This document shows, piece by piece, positions 26,584-36,328 of a DNA stretch of 64,000 bases. The DNA is from Porifericola rhodea (GTDB taxonomy: Bacteria; Bacteroidota; Bacteroidia; Cytophagales; Cyclobacteriaceae), in contig NZ_CP119421.1 in the NCBI RefSeq assembly GCF_030506305.1, positions 4,418,501 through 4,482,500 on the forward strand, given 5' to 3'. A program made the position numbers and the translations under genes. The notes under the pieces were generated by a model that did not search any database, was not told where the DNA came from, and was given only the letters and a program-made list of their open reading frames with translations. Position 1 is the stretch's first letter. Every line of letters begins with the position of its first letter.

Positions 26584-28212
26584 ATGAATGAAATCATGGT
26601 CTTACCCCCTCTGAATCAGATTTTTTATGGTCCTCCAGGTACTGGAAAAACTTTCCATAGTATACGTGAAGCAGTCCGTATTGTAGAACAGCTGGATAAA
26701 GACAGTTTTGAAAGTCAGTACCCCGTCAGCCAGCAAAATCTAGTACAGCAAAAATTTACCAGGTATCAGAAAGAAGGTAAGATTGCCATTATTACATTTC
26801 ACCCTTCTTTCACTTACGAGGATTTTGTTGAGGGACTTAAGCCATTCAAAAACGAAAAAGATGATCTGTACTATGACATTGAAGATGGTATCTTTAAACA
26901 AATTTGCCTGAATGCTTCATACTCTCTTTACCAACATCAACAGAAAAGATTACTTGAAAAAAATAGTGGTCAGTACAAAAGAAATTTTGAGGCAATTTAC
27001 TATGAGTTTCTGGACTATCTGAAACGTATGATGCGGGATGATAGCCAGGAAGTTATTTTTGAGACTAAATCTGAGAAACCGCTTTTTCTGGTAGACATTA
27101 ATAAAAATGATACACTCCAATTCAGGTATGAGCGTGGATCACGAAACTATGGTGTTACTAAAGCCAGCATGGCCCTGATGTATCGCCATTTTGATTCTCC
27201 AGAGGATATAGTTCATGTAAATGAAGATATTTATAGAGTTACAGGAAAAAGCAATACCAGTTTATATTGGTCTGTTTTTAACAGACTTAAAATATTTGAA
27301 AATACGCGGAATACTACCTATAATTATTTACTCAGTAATCGTAGGTTGATGGGAAGGCCGGTAAATGATGAAATATACCAAAACATGAAACTCGAAATCA
27401 GTAGTTTTGACTATGACCAATTGACTACTGAAGACCATAAGCAGGCTGGTAAATTTGTACTAATTATTGATGAGATAAACAGAGGCAACATTTCCGCAAT
27501 TTTGGGTGAATTGATAAGCTTATTGGAACCTGATAAACGTATTGGTCAGCGTAGCGGATTAACCACTATACTACCCTATTCTCGGGAACGCTTCGGTGTT
27601 CCTCCTAATTTGTACGTTGTCGGAAGTATGAATACTGCTGACCGTAGTATTAGCGCTTTAGATACAGCACTACGAAGAAGATTTGTTTTTTCTGAAATGA
27701 GGCCTCAGCCTTATATTATAGAAAAGCTTGCAAAACAAGAACTTGCTGATAATGAGGATCGTTTGACTATCGCGGCAGATACCAAAGGACAATATGTCAA
27801 AAAGAACAATAGCCGTAAAAAGCTTCACAAAGCACTTAGCCTGGAAAAGCTATTACGGATGATTAACGCCCGATTGGAAAGTCTGATAGATCGGGAACAT
27901 ACCATAGGTCATGCCTATTTTATAGACATATACAAAGCTGATGATCCCATACAAAAGCTACGCGAAGTTTTCTATCAACAACTTATACCCTTACTACAGG
28001 AATTTTTTTACGAAGACTATAGTAGAATGCAATTAGTGCTTGGTAAAGATTTTTTTACAGTCTCGGAAACTGAATTAGACCTATTTTTTCCTGATACAGA
28101 TGATGAATTTGCTAGGTTTAATGATAATCTCATAAAAAAGACGTATGTTTTGCGTGAATTAGACGATAAGCAATTTGAACAGGCTGTCAGGAGAATTTAT
28201 GAGAGAGACTAA
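26584..28212 (+). CDS. mcrB: McrB-like AAA+ GTPase of a McrBC restriction system (542 aa)
   Basis: The motor subunit of a modification-dependent restriction system that translocates DNA using GTP. Walker A GPPGTGKT is at residues 16-23, and the McrB-specific FHPSFTYEDFVEGLKP block lies near 77-93. Walker B and the signature DEINRG start at Asp296, and the sensor block VGSMNTADRSISALDTALRRRF follows. Unlike E. coli McrB there is no N-terminal DNA-binding domain: the AAA+ core starts almost at once. Instead about 200 extra residues (roughly 105-290) lie between Walker A and Walker B, and these may read the modified base. The last 14 bases overlap mcrC. Confidence 0.92.
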   Translation: MNEIMVLPPLNQIFYGPPGTGKTFHSIREAVRIVEQLDKDSFESQYPVSQQNLVQQKFTRYQKEGKIAIITFHPSFTYEDFVEGLKPFKNEKDDLYYDIEDGIFKQICLNASYSLYQHQQKRLLEKNSGQYKRNFEAIYYEFLDYLKRMMRDDSQEVIFETKSEKPLFLVDINKNDTLQFRYERGSRNYGVTKASMALMYRHFDSPEDIVHVNEDIYRVTGKSNTSLYWSVFNRLKIFENTRNTTYNYLLSNRRLMGRPVNDEIYQNMKLEISSFDYDQLTTEDHKQAGKFVLIIDEINRGNISAILGELISLLEPDKRIGQRSGLTTILPYSRERFGVPPNLYVVGSMNTADRSISALDTALRRRFVFSEMRPQPYIIEKLAKQELADNEDRLTIAADTKGQYVKKNNSRKKLHKALSLEKLLRMINARLESLIDREHTIGHAYFIDIYKADDPIQKLREVFYQQLIPLLQEFFYEDYSRMQLVLGKDFFTVSETELDLFFPDTDDEFARFNDNLIKKTYVLRELDDKQFEQAVRRIYERD

Positions 28213-29440
28213 TAGCAGACGTATTCAAATCCTTGAACACCAGAGATTAAAAATAGGCGAGTACTATCATGGTGTATTGTTTACCAGACAAGATTGGCAG
28301 GCTTTACTTAATGAAAGTGAGAGGCATTATCCTCCATATTTTAAAATCACTCATAATGGTATAAAAGCTCTTAATTATGTAGGCTTTGTTAGTGTACCCG
28401 GTCTTACTTTAGAAATCTTACCTAAAACTTCCATTTCTAACAAAAATGGCCTACATAAGCTTCTGCTTGATATGCTAGCCTATTGCCAGATGATTCCGCC
28501 TATACACAATGAGCTTTTATTATCATCTGCTCAAGGTAGTTTACACCAATACTTTATTAGCGCATTTGTGGAAGAAGTGGATCAGCTAGTAAAAGAAGGG
28601 CTGCTTAAAAAATACCGTACTGAAGTTCGTAACCAAAACAAATTTTGTGGAAGAGTGAAACTGAGCGAGCACATCAAACACAACCATACTCATAAGGAAA
28701 GGGTCTATGCCGAACATCAGTTACTTGATGAAGACCATCACTTACATCATTTATTGGCTTCCGCACTTAATGTTCTGGATCAAACTTTTTTAAGTCAGGA
28801 TTTACAATTTAGAATTGCTCGTTTGCTGCATGAATTACCTAATGTAGATAATTTTAAAAAGCAGCTCTCATTAAATTGTAAATTTCAATACCGTGAAAAT
28901 AGGTACAAAAAAGCTATGCATTGGGCTCAGTTTGTTCTAAACAAGTTAAAGCCAAGCTTTTCTTTAGGTCAGCAGCATAGCATTAGCTGCATGATAGATA
29001 TGCAGGCTCTTTTTGAGAAATACGTGGCTAAGCGTTTGCAGGAAGCTGCTATCAATTTAGATTGCCGTGTTCAATTTCAGCCAAAAAGTAAATTCTGGAT
29101 GAAGCGAAGCATCCGACCAGATATGGTTTTGGTTACCCCTGAACAAGATAAAGTTATACTGGATACCAAGTGGAAAATTTTAAAAAATGCACAACCGGAT
29201 GATGCAGATCTGAAGCAGATATACATTTATAACCGTATCGTAGGGGCGCGTAGGGGAATTTTACTATATCCAGAACAGGGAGATATTGAAGCCTATGCGT
29301 CTGACTATTACCACCCGGAAGATACAGCGGTAAGCTGTGAGTTAGCATTTGTGAATTTAGTAGATAAAAATACAGGTCAGCTTTCTACGGCTTGGGCAGA
29401 TGAATTATTAGCCAAAATTTTAGCGCAAGCTTTAGTTTAA
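28199..29440 (+). CDS. mcrC: McrC-like nuclease subunit of a McrBC restriction system (413 aa)
   Basis: McrC binds the McrB hexamer, stimulates its GTPase and cuts DNA. The N-terminal half has the McrC pattern (VGFVSVPGLTLEILPKTS, then LHKLLLDMLAYC). The C-terminal nuclease domain is of the PD-(D/E)xK type: RPDMVLV with Asp, then VILDTKWK with the Asp-x-Lys pair. It starts at the ATG at 28199, inside the end of mcrB (overlap ATGAGAGAGACTAA), which implies translational coupling. No methyltransferase is present, as expected for a system that attacks modified DNA. Its stop is 2 bases from the convergent tag gene. Confidence 0.93.
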   Translation: MRETNSRRIQILEHQRLKIGEYYHGVLFTRQDWQALLNESERHYPPYFKITHNGIKALNYVGFVSVPGLTLEILPKTSISNKNGLHKLLLDMLAYCQMIPPIHNELLLSSAQGSLHQYFISAFVEEVDQLVKEGLLKKYRTEVRNQNKFCGRVKLSEHIKHNHTHKERVYAEHQLLDEDHHLHHLLASALNVLDQTFLSQDLQFRIARLLHELPNVDNFKKQLSLNCKFQYRENRYKKAMHWAQFVLNKLKPSFSLGQQHSISCMIDMQALFEKYVAKRLQEAAINLDCRVQFQPKSKFWMKRSIRPDMVLVTPEQDKVILDTKWKILKNAQPDDADLKQIYIYNRIVGARRGILLYPEQGDIEAYASDYYHPEDTAVSCELAFVNLVDKNTGQLSTAWADELLAKILAQALV

Positions 29441-29442
29441 TA

Positions 29443-30012
29443 TCACAATTTTGCTTTTCTCCAACAGCTTACCAAATGATCATCTACCATTCCACAAGCC
29501 TGCATAAAAGCGTAACATATGGTAGATCCCACGAACTTAAACCCTCTCTTTTTTAAATCACGACTCATAGCATCCGACTCCGGACTGGTAGCAGGAACAT
29601 CTACTAAGGTTTCAGGATAATTAATGATGGTCTGATAGCCGGTAAATCTCCATATATATTGATCAAAAGTACCAAACTCTTCCTGTATCTGAAGAAAGGC
29701 CTGCGCATTGGTAATAGAGGCTAAAATTTTCAGTTTATTACGTACAATACCCGCATCCAACATTAATCGTTTAAAATCCTTATCGCCGTAGGCAGCTATT
29801 TTTTCAACATCCCATTGATGATAAGCTTTACGGTAGTTTTCTCTTTTTGTAAGAATAGTATACCAGCTTAGCCCTGCCTGTGCTCCATCAAGAATGATTT
29901 TTTCAAACCATTGTTTATCATCATGTACAGCTACCCCCCACTCATGATCGTGATAATTTTTATACAACTGATCTTTTAAGCACCAGTCGCATCGCTTTGG
30001 TTCTTTTATCAT
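29443..30012 (-). CDS. tag: DNA-3-methyladenine glycosylase I (189 aa)
   Basis: Tag excises 3-methyladenine from alkylated DNA in base excision repair. The zinc ligands are visible: an N-terminal Cys in KRCDWC, His in HDHEWG, and the C-terminal DHLVSCW His and Cys. The substrate pocket block LDGAQAGLSWYTIL and RFTGYQTI are also present. I chose the ATG at 30012 (MIKEPKRCDWC), which matches the family start; a further in-frame start lies nine codons upstream. Length is typical. It is convergent with mcrC with 2 bases between the stops. Confidence 0.95.
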   Translation of the reverse strand: MIKEPKRCDWCLKDQLYKNYHDHEWGVAVHDDKQWFEKIILDGAQAGLSWYTILTKRENYRKAYHQWDVEKIAAYGDKDFKRLMLDAGIVRNKLKILASITNAQAFLQIQEEFGTFDQYIWRFTGYQTIINYPETLVDVPATSPESDAMSRDLKKRGFKFVGSTICYAFMQACGMVDDHLVSCWRKAKL

Positions 30013-30301
30013 TCTATAAAAATTTGTAAAATTTAACAATTATAGTACTTATGCATGACAATATATTACATTTCTCATATTGAAAAGTGTAGAGAGAGCA
30101 TTAGTCAATATATACTATTTCTACTAGTTACAAGCAATTACTTTATACTCGTGCAAAAAATTTACATATAAAGGTAGAGAATTTTATAAGGATAAACTTA
30201 AACATTACCCTCCTTCTGCAAGCAAAACTTAGGTTTTTATATTCTGTGCCAACAGTTTAAAATTGTATTATTAATAATTCTCACCAAACATTATTTACCC
30301 T

Positions 30302-32512
30302 ATGAAAAGTATTAAGGCTAAGGTATTGGCTTTTCTGCTCGTTACAGGTATGCCATTATCCGACCTTTTAGCTCAATCTCAGAGTGATGACCTATTCGAA
30401 ATGTCTTTAAATGATCTGATGGACATAGAAATAGTATCAGCGTCTAAAAAATCTGAGAATGTCTTTGATACCCCGGTATCCAGCTATTCAATTACTAGAA
30501 GTGAAATTATTAACTCAGGCGTTACTTCTATACCTGAAGCTTTGAGACTGTGTCCCGGAGTGGTAGTTAGAGAAACGACAAATGGTAATTATGATATTCA
30601 CTTACGTGGGTTTGACAATTTGCCACGTTATACAATGCCATTTGACCAGATGAATCTTATTACCCTGGTCATGATTGACAACCGCCCTGTTTTTAATTAC
30701 AATATGGGGGGGACAAACTGGGAGTCATTACCAATAGACATTGTAGATGTAGAAAGAATTGAGGTTGTAAAAGGCCCCACTTCTCCCCTTTTTGGTCCAA
30801 ATGCAGTATCAGGTGTAATAAATATCATTACTAAAAAGGCAAAAAACCAAGGTCTTTATACTTCAGCTAATGCTCAATTGGATCAACTGGGTTCAACTTT
30901 AGGCAGTATCGCCATAGGTAATAAATTTAATGAAAAGTTTAGCGTCATAGCTTCGGCCAACTTTCAGGACAGAAAAAGACATGATGACCTTTATTACTTC
31001 TACGCAGAAGATCAGTTTGTAGAAAACGTATCGGGAGCCAATAATGCGGAAGAGGCTTATCCTGACACTGAATCTTCTCTGGAAAAATTTGGTGCTAATG
31101 CTTTTATATCTTATGAAGCTACAGAAGATGCAGGTGTAAATTTATCTTTAGGTTTACAGGATGCAAGAGTACAACGCCCTTACTTACCGGAAGAGGCGGC
31201 ATTATCATTTAACAGCAATAATAGTAAGTATGTAAATCTGAACGCATACTACCTGGGTCTTAATGCCAGAGTATCCTACAATAACGGTTATGATAATTTA
31301 AGGCTAGGTTCCTTCTCCTCCAATGGTACAACAATTTCTACAGAGTATGACTTTGATGTAACTGATATCATGCTTGATTACCAATGGATGGTTAGCAAAA
31401 AGCTTAGTTTAAGACCTGGCTTTAATTATCAGAATGCTACCTATGATGATTCTCAATATGCTAATCAATCTCCAAGTGGAGGTTTCCTGAATGACAAGAG
31501 AACGGTAACCTCTACCGGAGGTTCATTCAGGGTTGACTACTTTCCTATAGAAAACCTAAGATTAATTTCGGCAATCAGAGCAGATAAATTCAATGTGCCA
31601 GATAAGCTCTACACCTCTTATCAGTTTGCATCTACTTATAAAATAGCAGATAAGTTTTTACTTAGAGCATCACATGCCAAGTCTAATAGTGGAGCATTTG
31701 TAGCTAATACTTCCTTAAATATTAATCTATCAACAGATTTAGCATTTGATGGCCCAGGTAGTGGTCCATTTGTTATTTCCCAGAGTCATGGTAATGAAGA
31801 TATCAAGTTGACTACAATTACAGCTACTGAGATTGGATTTAGAGGACAGATTAGAGAGCACTTCCAGCTAGACCTGGAGCTTTTTTATCAGGAGATTGAT
31901 AACATCAGCATGATTGTTAAAAACAACACAACTTATGAGCCTACTGGCCTGGAGCCACCCTACCCTCCTGTGATCCCAGTATTGATTGAAAACAGATACG
32001 AAAATCTTCCTTTGACAGGAATACAAAATGGATTAACCTTATCTGCAAACTACGTTGCTAATAGTAAACTACAGTTAAAACCTTTTATAACTGTTCAGCA
32101 TACAGAAGTTAAAAACTTACCTCGTGCAACTAACAACATGCCGTTAGATCCAGTCACTAATCCGGGTAACCTATCTATAACAGATGATCTGGATCATGAA
32201 AGCACACCAAGTGTATACGGAGGAGGATTTATTAATTTTGCCGCAAGTAAACGACTTAATACTAATGTTAGTGCCTATTTCTTCGGTAAGCACACCCAAT
32301 ATACTTCATTAGACAATGACCCTAACCGTAATACCACAGTGAGAGAAATAGACGGAAAGATGTTACTCAATGCTAAAGTATCCTACGTTCTGATAGACCA
32401 TTTAAAACTCTATTTGAGCGGACGTAACCTATTGAACCAGGATGGCCGAGAGTTTTACGGAACAGACAGAATCAGTGCTACTTATTATGCTGGATTAAGT
32501 TACAATTTCTGA
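30302..32512 (+). CDS. TonB-dependent outer membrane receptor (736 aa)
   Basis: A signal peptide (about residues 1-25) precedes a short TonB-box-like region (SLNDLMDIEIVSASKK), a plug domain (about 50-170, with IPEALRLCPGVVVRE, IHLRGF, DVERIEVVKGP and SGVINIITKKA) and a barrel ending in aromatic residues (YYAGLSYNF). It lacks the carboxypeptidase-like domain of SusC proteins, and no SusD partner is adjacent. It belongs to the classical metal-complex or cofactor importer group; the substrate is unknown. The 262-base upstream region holds no recognised regulator site. A terminator follows and is shared with the convergent hydrolase. Confidence 0.92.
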   Translation: MKSIKAKVLAFLLVTGMPLSDLLAQSQSDDLFEMSLNDLMDIEIVSASKKSENVFDTPVSSYSITRSEIINSGVTSIPEALRLCPGVVVRETTNGNYDIHLRGFDNLPRYTMPFDQMNLITLVMIDNRPVFNYNMGGTNWESLPIDIVDVERIEVVKGPTSPLFGPNAVSGVINIITKKAKNQGLYTSANAQLDQLGSTLGSIAIGNKFNEKFSVIASANFQDRKRHDDLYYFYAEDQFVENVSGANNAEEAYPDTESSLEKFGANAFISYEATEDAGVNLSLGLQDARVQRPYLPEEAALSFNSNNSKYVNLNAYYLGLNARVSYNNGYDNLRLGSFSSNGTTISTEYDFDVTDIMLDYQWMVSKKLSLRPGFNYQNATYDDSQYANQSPSGGFLNDKRTVTSTGGSFRVDYFPIENLRLISAIRADKFNVPDKLYTSYQFASTYKIADKFLLRASHAKSNSGAFVANTSLNINLSTDLAFDGPGSGPFVISQSHGNEDIKLTTITATEIGFRGQIREHFQLDLELFYQEIDNISMIVKNNTTYEPTGLEPPYPPVIPVLIENRYENLPLTGIQNGLTLSANYVANSKLQLKPFITVQHTEVKNLPRATNNMPLDPVTNPGNLSITDDLDHESTPSVYGGGFINFAASKRLNTNVSAYFFGKHTQYTSLDNDPNRNTTVREIDGKMLLNAKVSYVLIDHLKLYLSGRNLLNQDGREFYGTDRISATYYAGLSYNF

Positions 32513-32535
32513 TTTAGAAGTTGTTGAGAATGAAG

Positions 32536-32559
32536 AAGGGCTCATAGAGCCCTTTTTTT
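32536..32559 (+). terminator. Rho-independent terminator of the TonB receptor gene
   Basis: AAGGGCTC pairs with GAGCCCTT around ATA, followed by a T-run. It lies at the very end of the convergent hydrolase gene. Confidence 0.85.
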
Positions 32560-33436
32560 ATAGTTTAATATTATTCAGCCAATCATAAAATAATTCTATC
32601 CAATTATCAGAAGGAAGGTGTTGAGTTCTCATACCAAAACCATGGCCACCCTCTGCATACATATGCAACTCTGCCTGATTTCCTGCTTTAACCCAGTCCT
32701 GATACAAATCTATACTATGAGGCGCTAACCCCAGCTGATCATTACTAGCAGCTAGAATAAACATAGGTGGAGCATTATTAGGAACCTCGTTTTTTATAGT
32801 CCATTCATACTGTAAATAGATAGGAGCAATAAAGTTAGGTTTTGAAGTATTATTGTAATTATATGCTACCGAAGCGGTAACTGTTCCGCCAGCTGAAAAA
32901 CCCATAATGCCAATCTTATTCACATCAATATCGTACTCGCTGGCATTATTACGCACATAACTCACGGAATTAAGACCATCTTGTAAAGCCAGTTTGATTA
33001 CTTCTTTAGTTTTTCTTTCTCTTTCTTTCTGATCCTGAGAGTCAGAAAAAAGTTCTTTAACCGGGTCGTCAGAAAGAGTTTCTACCAAACGGTACTTAAG
33101 AACAAAGCAACTTATACCCTTTCTGTTGAGCCAGCGTGCCACATCATATCCTTCACTATCTATAGAGAGCGCTTTAAATCCCCCACCCGGACAAATGACA
33201 ACTGCGGTACCATTAGCCTTAGACTTATCCGGAGCAAAATAGGTTAAAGTAGGTTCAGTTACATTATAAACTACTCTGGTATTCCATGAATTGTTATTGT
33301 TTTCCGCTTCCTTTTGAGTCCAACTCTCAGAACCCGGAGCAGCGCCTTTGTATAGTGGAATAACTTTATCTTGCGCGTAGAGGCAATTAGTAAGCATGGT
33401 AATAGCAAGAATTGTGAGGAGTAAAAAATTTTTCAT
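32558..33436 (-). CDS. Secreted alpha/beta hydrolase (292 aa)
   Basis: A signal peptide (about residues 1-21, ending LYAQ) is followed by an alpha/beta-hydrolase domain with oxyanion motif CPGGGF (near residue 84), nucleophile Ser in GFSAGG, and the catalytic His in GGHGFGMR near the C-terminus. Close relatives are annotated as xylan esterase or acetylesterase, so deacetylation of a plant or algal polysaccharide is plausible but not proved. A charged segment (QKERERKTKE) forms a cap insertion. It is transcribed alone, convergent with the TonB receptor. Confidence 0.88.
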   Translation of the reverse strand: MKNFLLLTILAITMLTNCLYAQDKVIPLYKGAAPGSESWTQKEAENNNNSWNTRVVYNVTEPTLTYFAPDKSKANGTAVVICPGGGFKALSIDSEGYDVARWLNRKGISCFVLKYRLVETLSDDPVKELFSDSQDQKERERKTKEVIKLALQDGLNSVSYVRNNASEYDIDVNKIGIMGFSAGGTVTASVAYNYNNTSKPNFIAPIYLQYEWTIKNEVPNNAPPMFILAASNDQLGLAPHSIDLYQDWVKAGNQAELHMYAEGGHGFGMRTQHLPSDNWIELFYDWLNNIKL

Positions 33437-33767
33437 AAGTAGGCAGTTGTTTGATTTGCAAGTAATTGTTCATCAAGCTCTATTCTAGTTACATAGATTA
33501 CAGTAAAGGTCAATACAAATTAAGCTAATACTCAATATAGTAGAAAATTTAGCTTTTTTCTGTAGCTACACCCCAAGAAAGGCAGTTAGTTGGTAGAATA
33601 CTGGTATTTAGTGCCTGGCAAATCAATACATTTAACGTAAACTCATAGGAATGCTAAAGTTTTATCAAAGATCTTAAGAAATGAGATAGTTCTCTAAATA
33701 GCTGGAGTTAAAAAAAAGTAGAGCACTTCATGTACTCTACCTTTGATCATGTTTAGCTTTTATCTGT
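33437..33767. other. Intergenic region with no gene seen
   Basis: No open frame of useful length is present. The part near 33437 must carry the promoter of the secreted hydrolase, and the distal end holds the terminator of the BLUF gene (33711-33740). Nothing else was recognised. Confidence 0.5.
33711..33740 (-). terminator. Terminator of the BLUF gene
   Basis: GTAGAGTAC pairs with GTGCTCTAC on the leftward strand (one G-T pair) with loop ATGAA, followed by a T7-8 tract. Confidence 0.8.
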
Positions 33768-34220
33768 TTATCCCACCTGAGGGGCATTTCTCATGAGCTT
33801 AATTTTTTGAACCATCTGGTAGATATTCTTTTTTAAAGTATCCAAAGCCATAAGCTCCGTTTTTACATTAAAAACTATCCATTGGATCATGTCTTCAAGA
33901 TGTGCTTGTTCAGACTCTTCATCATCCATATAGCGCATGGCCCACCCCATAAATTTTCTTTCTTTGATATTTCCGATATGTAAAAGATTGATGACGGTGT
34001 GCCTATGGTCATTCTCAATTGCGTTCATGAGTGTTGTAACTTCATGCCTGGAACCTTCCAGATACTGAAAAAAAACACCTTCGGTATAACATAAATATCC
34101 GCTGATATCTAGCTCTGCATTGTGATGACGAGCCTGGGTAGCTAATTTAGAAAATTCAGGTCTGTTGAATTCGCTACGGGATACACTTAGGTAAGCAATG
34201 GCGTACAAATCATTTAACAT
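33768..34220 (-). CDS. BLUF-domain blue-light photoreceptor (150 aa)
   Basis: BLUF domains bind FAD and switch hydrogen bonding on blue light. The key residues are visible: Tyr10 in AYLSVSRSEF, Asn34 in HHNAELDISGYL, Gln52 in FFQYLEG, and Trp93 with Met95 in FMGWAMRY, all in the right order. After about residue 100 there is only a helical tail of about 50 residues with no enzymatic output domain, so it is a short BLUF protein that must signal by protein contact. No obvious partner is adjacent; the next gene on the strand encodes a GbsR-type regulator, with a 289-base gap between them. The gene is transcribed alone and has its own terminator. Confidence 0.9.
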   Translation of the reverse strand: MLNDLYAIAYLSVSRSEFNRPEFSKLATQARHHNAELDISGYLCYTEGVFFQYLEGSRHEVTTLMNAIENDHRHTVINLLHIGNIKERKFMGWAMRYMDDEESEQAHLEDMIQWIVFNVKTELMALDTLKKNIYQMVQKIKLMRNAPQVG

Positions 34221-34509
34221 AGTACTTAAGATTAAAAAATTACTGAAATCAGTTAAAAAAATAGTATTAATTACTTATACGCTAAAGTCAGTTTGAGGTT
34301 AGTAACTTTACATGTTTTTTCAGTCTAATGTATCATTCAATTTATCAGGATGAATTTTAATATTATCTAAACATGCCAACATTAGCATTATATAAGGTTG
34401 TAGTTTGATGAGATTTAGTAAACATAATCTGTTTTTGTATTATCCTTCTTAAACTGGTATAAAATTATTTTATCATCAGTATCAGTATTTTTACTCAACC
34501 TCTTATTAA

Positions 34510-34995
34510 TTACTTCAGCTGTTCTCTTCTTTCTTTTTTAATTTTTTCCCAACGTTCAAACATTTTCGGTATCTCCGTTTCAAAATAGAGATACATATCA
34601 CGAACTTCTTCAAGTGATGAGGCCAGCTCATCTTTATCATTTGCTGAACGAAGCTCCAGCACTCTATTGAGTATACCTACCATTGCTCTAAACTTATCAT
34701 GAACATTGATTTGCGCAATCCAGCGATCTGGGGCTACACTAAAGTAGCGTCTGCGATCTCCGGGAATAGTTTTGTACCTGATCATATCAATTTGGCCAAG
34801 ATATTTTAGCGATGTACTAATCGTGCTCTTGCTAGCCTGAAGGTGATCTACTATTTCGTCAAAAGAGCGGTGAGGTGGATCTGATAGCATAAGGTAGGCC
34901 AGAACCCTGCCTGCCATAGGAGTAATGCCTAGCTCGTCTAATACTAAACCTAGGTTTTCTGTTTCGTACTGTAGTTCTTCTTCTGTCAATTTCAT
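34510..34995 (-). CDS. GbsR/MarR-family transcriptional regulator (161 aa)
   Basis: A winged-helix regulator. The N-terminal GbsR-type block (ENLGLVLDELGITPMAGRVLAYL) leads to the recognition-helix region HLQASKSTISTSLKYL and wing IPGDRRRYFSV, then a long helical tail for dimerisation with many charged residues. I chose the ATG at 34995, which fits the family start MKLTEEE; an ATG at 35058 and a TTG at 35100 are alternatives. Relatives in Bacteroidota often control nearby efflux or osmotic genes; the target is unknown. It lies downstream of, and on the same strand as, an oxidoreductase. Confidence 0.85.
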   Translation of the reverse strand: MKLTEEELQYETENLGLVLDELGITPMAGRVLAYLMLSDPPHRSFDEIVDHLQASKSTISTSLKYLGQIDMIRYKTIPGDRRRYFSVAPDRWIAQINVHDKFRAMVGILNRVLELRSANDKDELASSLEEVRDMYLYFETEIPKMFERWEKIKKERREQLK

Positions 34996-35104
34996 TTGTG
35001 TGGATACGCTTAACTTTAAAAATAGTTTTATTAGTTCGGTATTAAAAGAACCAGGCATTAAATTTAAAAGAGCTAAGATTGCCTTAGCCCTATCACACAA
35101 TTGT

Positions 35105-36091
35105 TTAAATACTAATCCACTGGTTTTCTTTTCCGGACTTCCTTAAAGCATCCAGCACTTTCATGTTTGCAATAGCATCTGAAGGGGGTGTCGGTACAGA
35201 AGTATCTTCTCGTATGGCTTTGGCAAATGCCTCAAATTCCAAAATGTACTGATCTTCCGGTGATATTAACACTTCTCTAGTGCCCACGCTATTGGTTATT
35301 GTTATTCTACTTTCCACATCTGATGGAGTATTAAAAGGAATATCAATGCTTATTATCCCCCCCGTGCCATTAACCACTACCCTTTGGTAAGGAAATATTT
35401 GCGTTGCGATGGTAAACTGAGCTCTACCCTCTCCAAAGTCTAAAGTTCCACTAGAAAGAATATCAGTACCAAACTTGTCATCATAGGTGGTTAATGCCAT
35501 AACCCTTTTAGGCTCCGCATCAAATATAAAACGACTACAGGATACCGCATAGCAGCCGATATCCATAATGGCTCCCCCACCTGCTTCAGCCTGATTTCTG
35601 ATGTTATTAGGATCGGTATTATTGTACCCAAAGAAGCAATGAACATGCAATACTTTGCCAATCTCTTTCATTCGTATGAGCTCTCTTACATGCTGCCACT
35701 GGGGATGAAAACGATACATAAAAGCTTCCATTACTTTTACACCTTTGTTTTCTGCATAAGTAATACATTCAGTAGCTTCGTTTGCATCAAGCGCAATAGG
35801 CTTTTCGCACAGGATATGTTTGCCTGCATCTGCTGCCTGTTTAATAAACTGAGCATGCAAATGGTTAGGAAGTGGTATGTAAACAGCTTCAATATCTTGG
35901 TCTGCCAGCAGTTCTTCATAGCTTCCATAAGCTTTAGAGATAGCATATTCCTGAGCTGCATTTTGTGCTTTGTCTAATGAGCGGGATGCGATAGCACTAA
36001 TATCTATTAATGGAGATTTGGGTACAGGAATAGCTATTCTCTTTTTAAAAAATCCTGACACACTAAGGATGCCTAACTGTAGAGCTTTCAT
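35105..36091 (-). CDS. Gfo/Idh/MocA family oxidoreductase (328 aa)
   Basis: A cytoplasmic NAD(P)-dependent dehydrogenase: N-terminal LGILSVSGFFKKRIA in place of the usual strict GxGxxG, then catalytic motif CEKPIALD and a C-terminal domain with GGGAIMDIGCYAVS, typical of dihydrodiol- or glucose-fructose-oxidoreductase-like members. The degenerate dinucleotide motif (GILSVSGFFKK) still fits the family, where the second glycine is variable. The substrate is unknown. It ends about 110 bases before the GbsR-type gene on the same strand, so cotranscription is possible. Confidence 0.88.
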   Translation of the reverse strand: MKALQLGILSVSGFFKKRIAIPVPKSPLIDISAIASRSLDKAQNAAQEYAISKAYGSYEELLADQDIEAVYIPLPNHLHAQFIKQAADAGKHILCEKPIALDANEATECITYAENKGVKVMEAFMYRFHPQWQHVRELIRMKEIGKVLHVHCFFGYNNTDPNNIRNQAEAGGGAIMDIGCYAVSCSRFIFDAEPKRVMALTTYDDKFGTDILSSGTLDFGEGRAQFTIATQIFPYQRVVVNGTGGIISIDIPFNTPSDVESRITITNSVGTREVLISPEDQYILEFEAFAKAIREDTSVPTPPSDAIANMKVLDALRKSGKENQWISI

Positions 36092-36328
36092 AAGTTTGGT
36101 TTTTAAAGTGCAATAATTAACATATTGAAATTAGATAAAGTACACTGCTCTGCCAAGCGACTAGCCTTTGTAATAATCAGCATCAACATACAATCTCAAC
36201 TAAATCCAATTAAATGAGATGGAAATACAGTTGATGAATGCTGTATAAAAAAATATCTACATATTTATTTGAAAGCGTGACACTTTCCGAACTTGATCTT
36301 TATTTTGCTTCCAAATCAAAGACAAAGT

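Noticed and set aside
26584-29440. Restriction system as part of a larger defence island or mobile element
   Set aside because: No integrase, transposase, methyltransferase or other defence gene flanks it; neighbours are an ordinary SDR and tag.
33001-33050. TTTCTTTCTCTTTC-like low-complexity run as a repeat element
   Set aside because: It encodes the charged QKERERKTKE segment of the secreted hydrolase and needs no other explanation.
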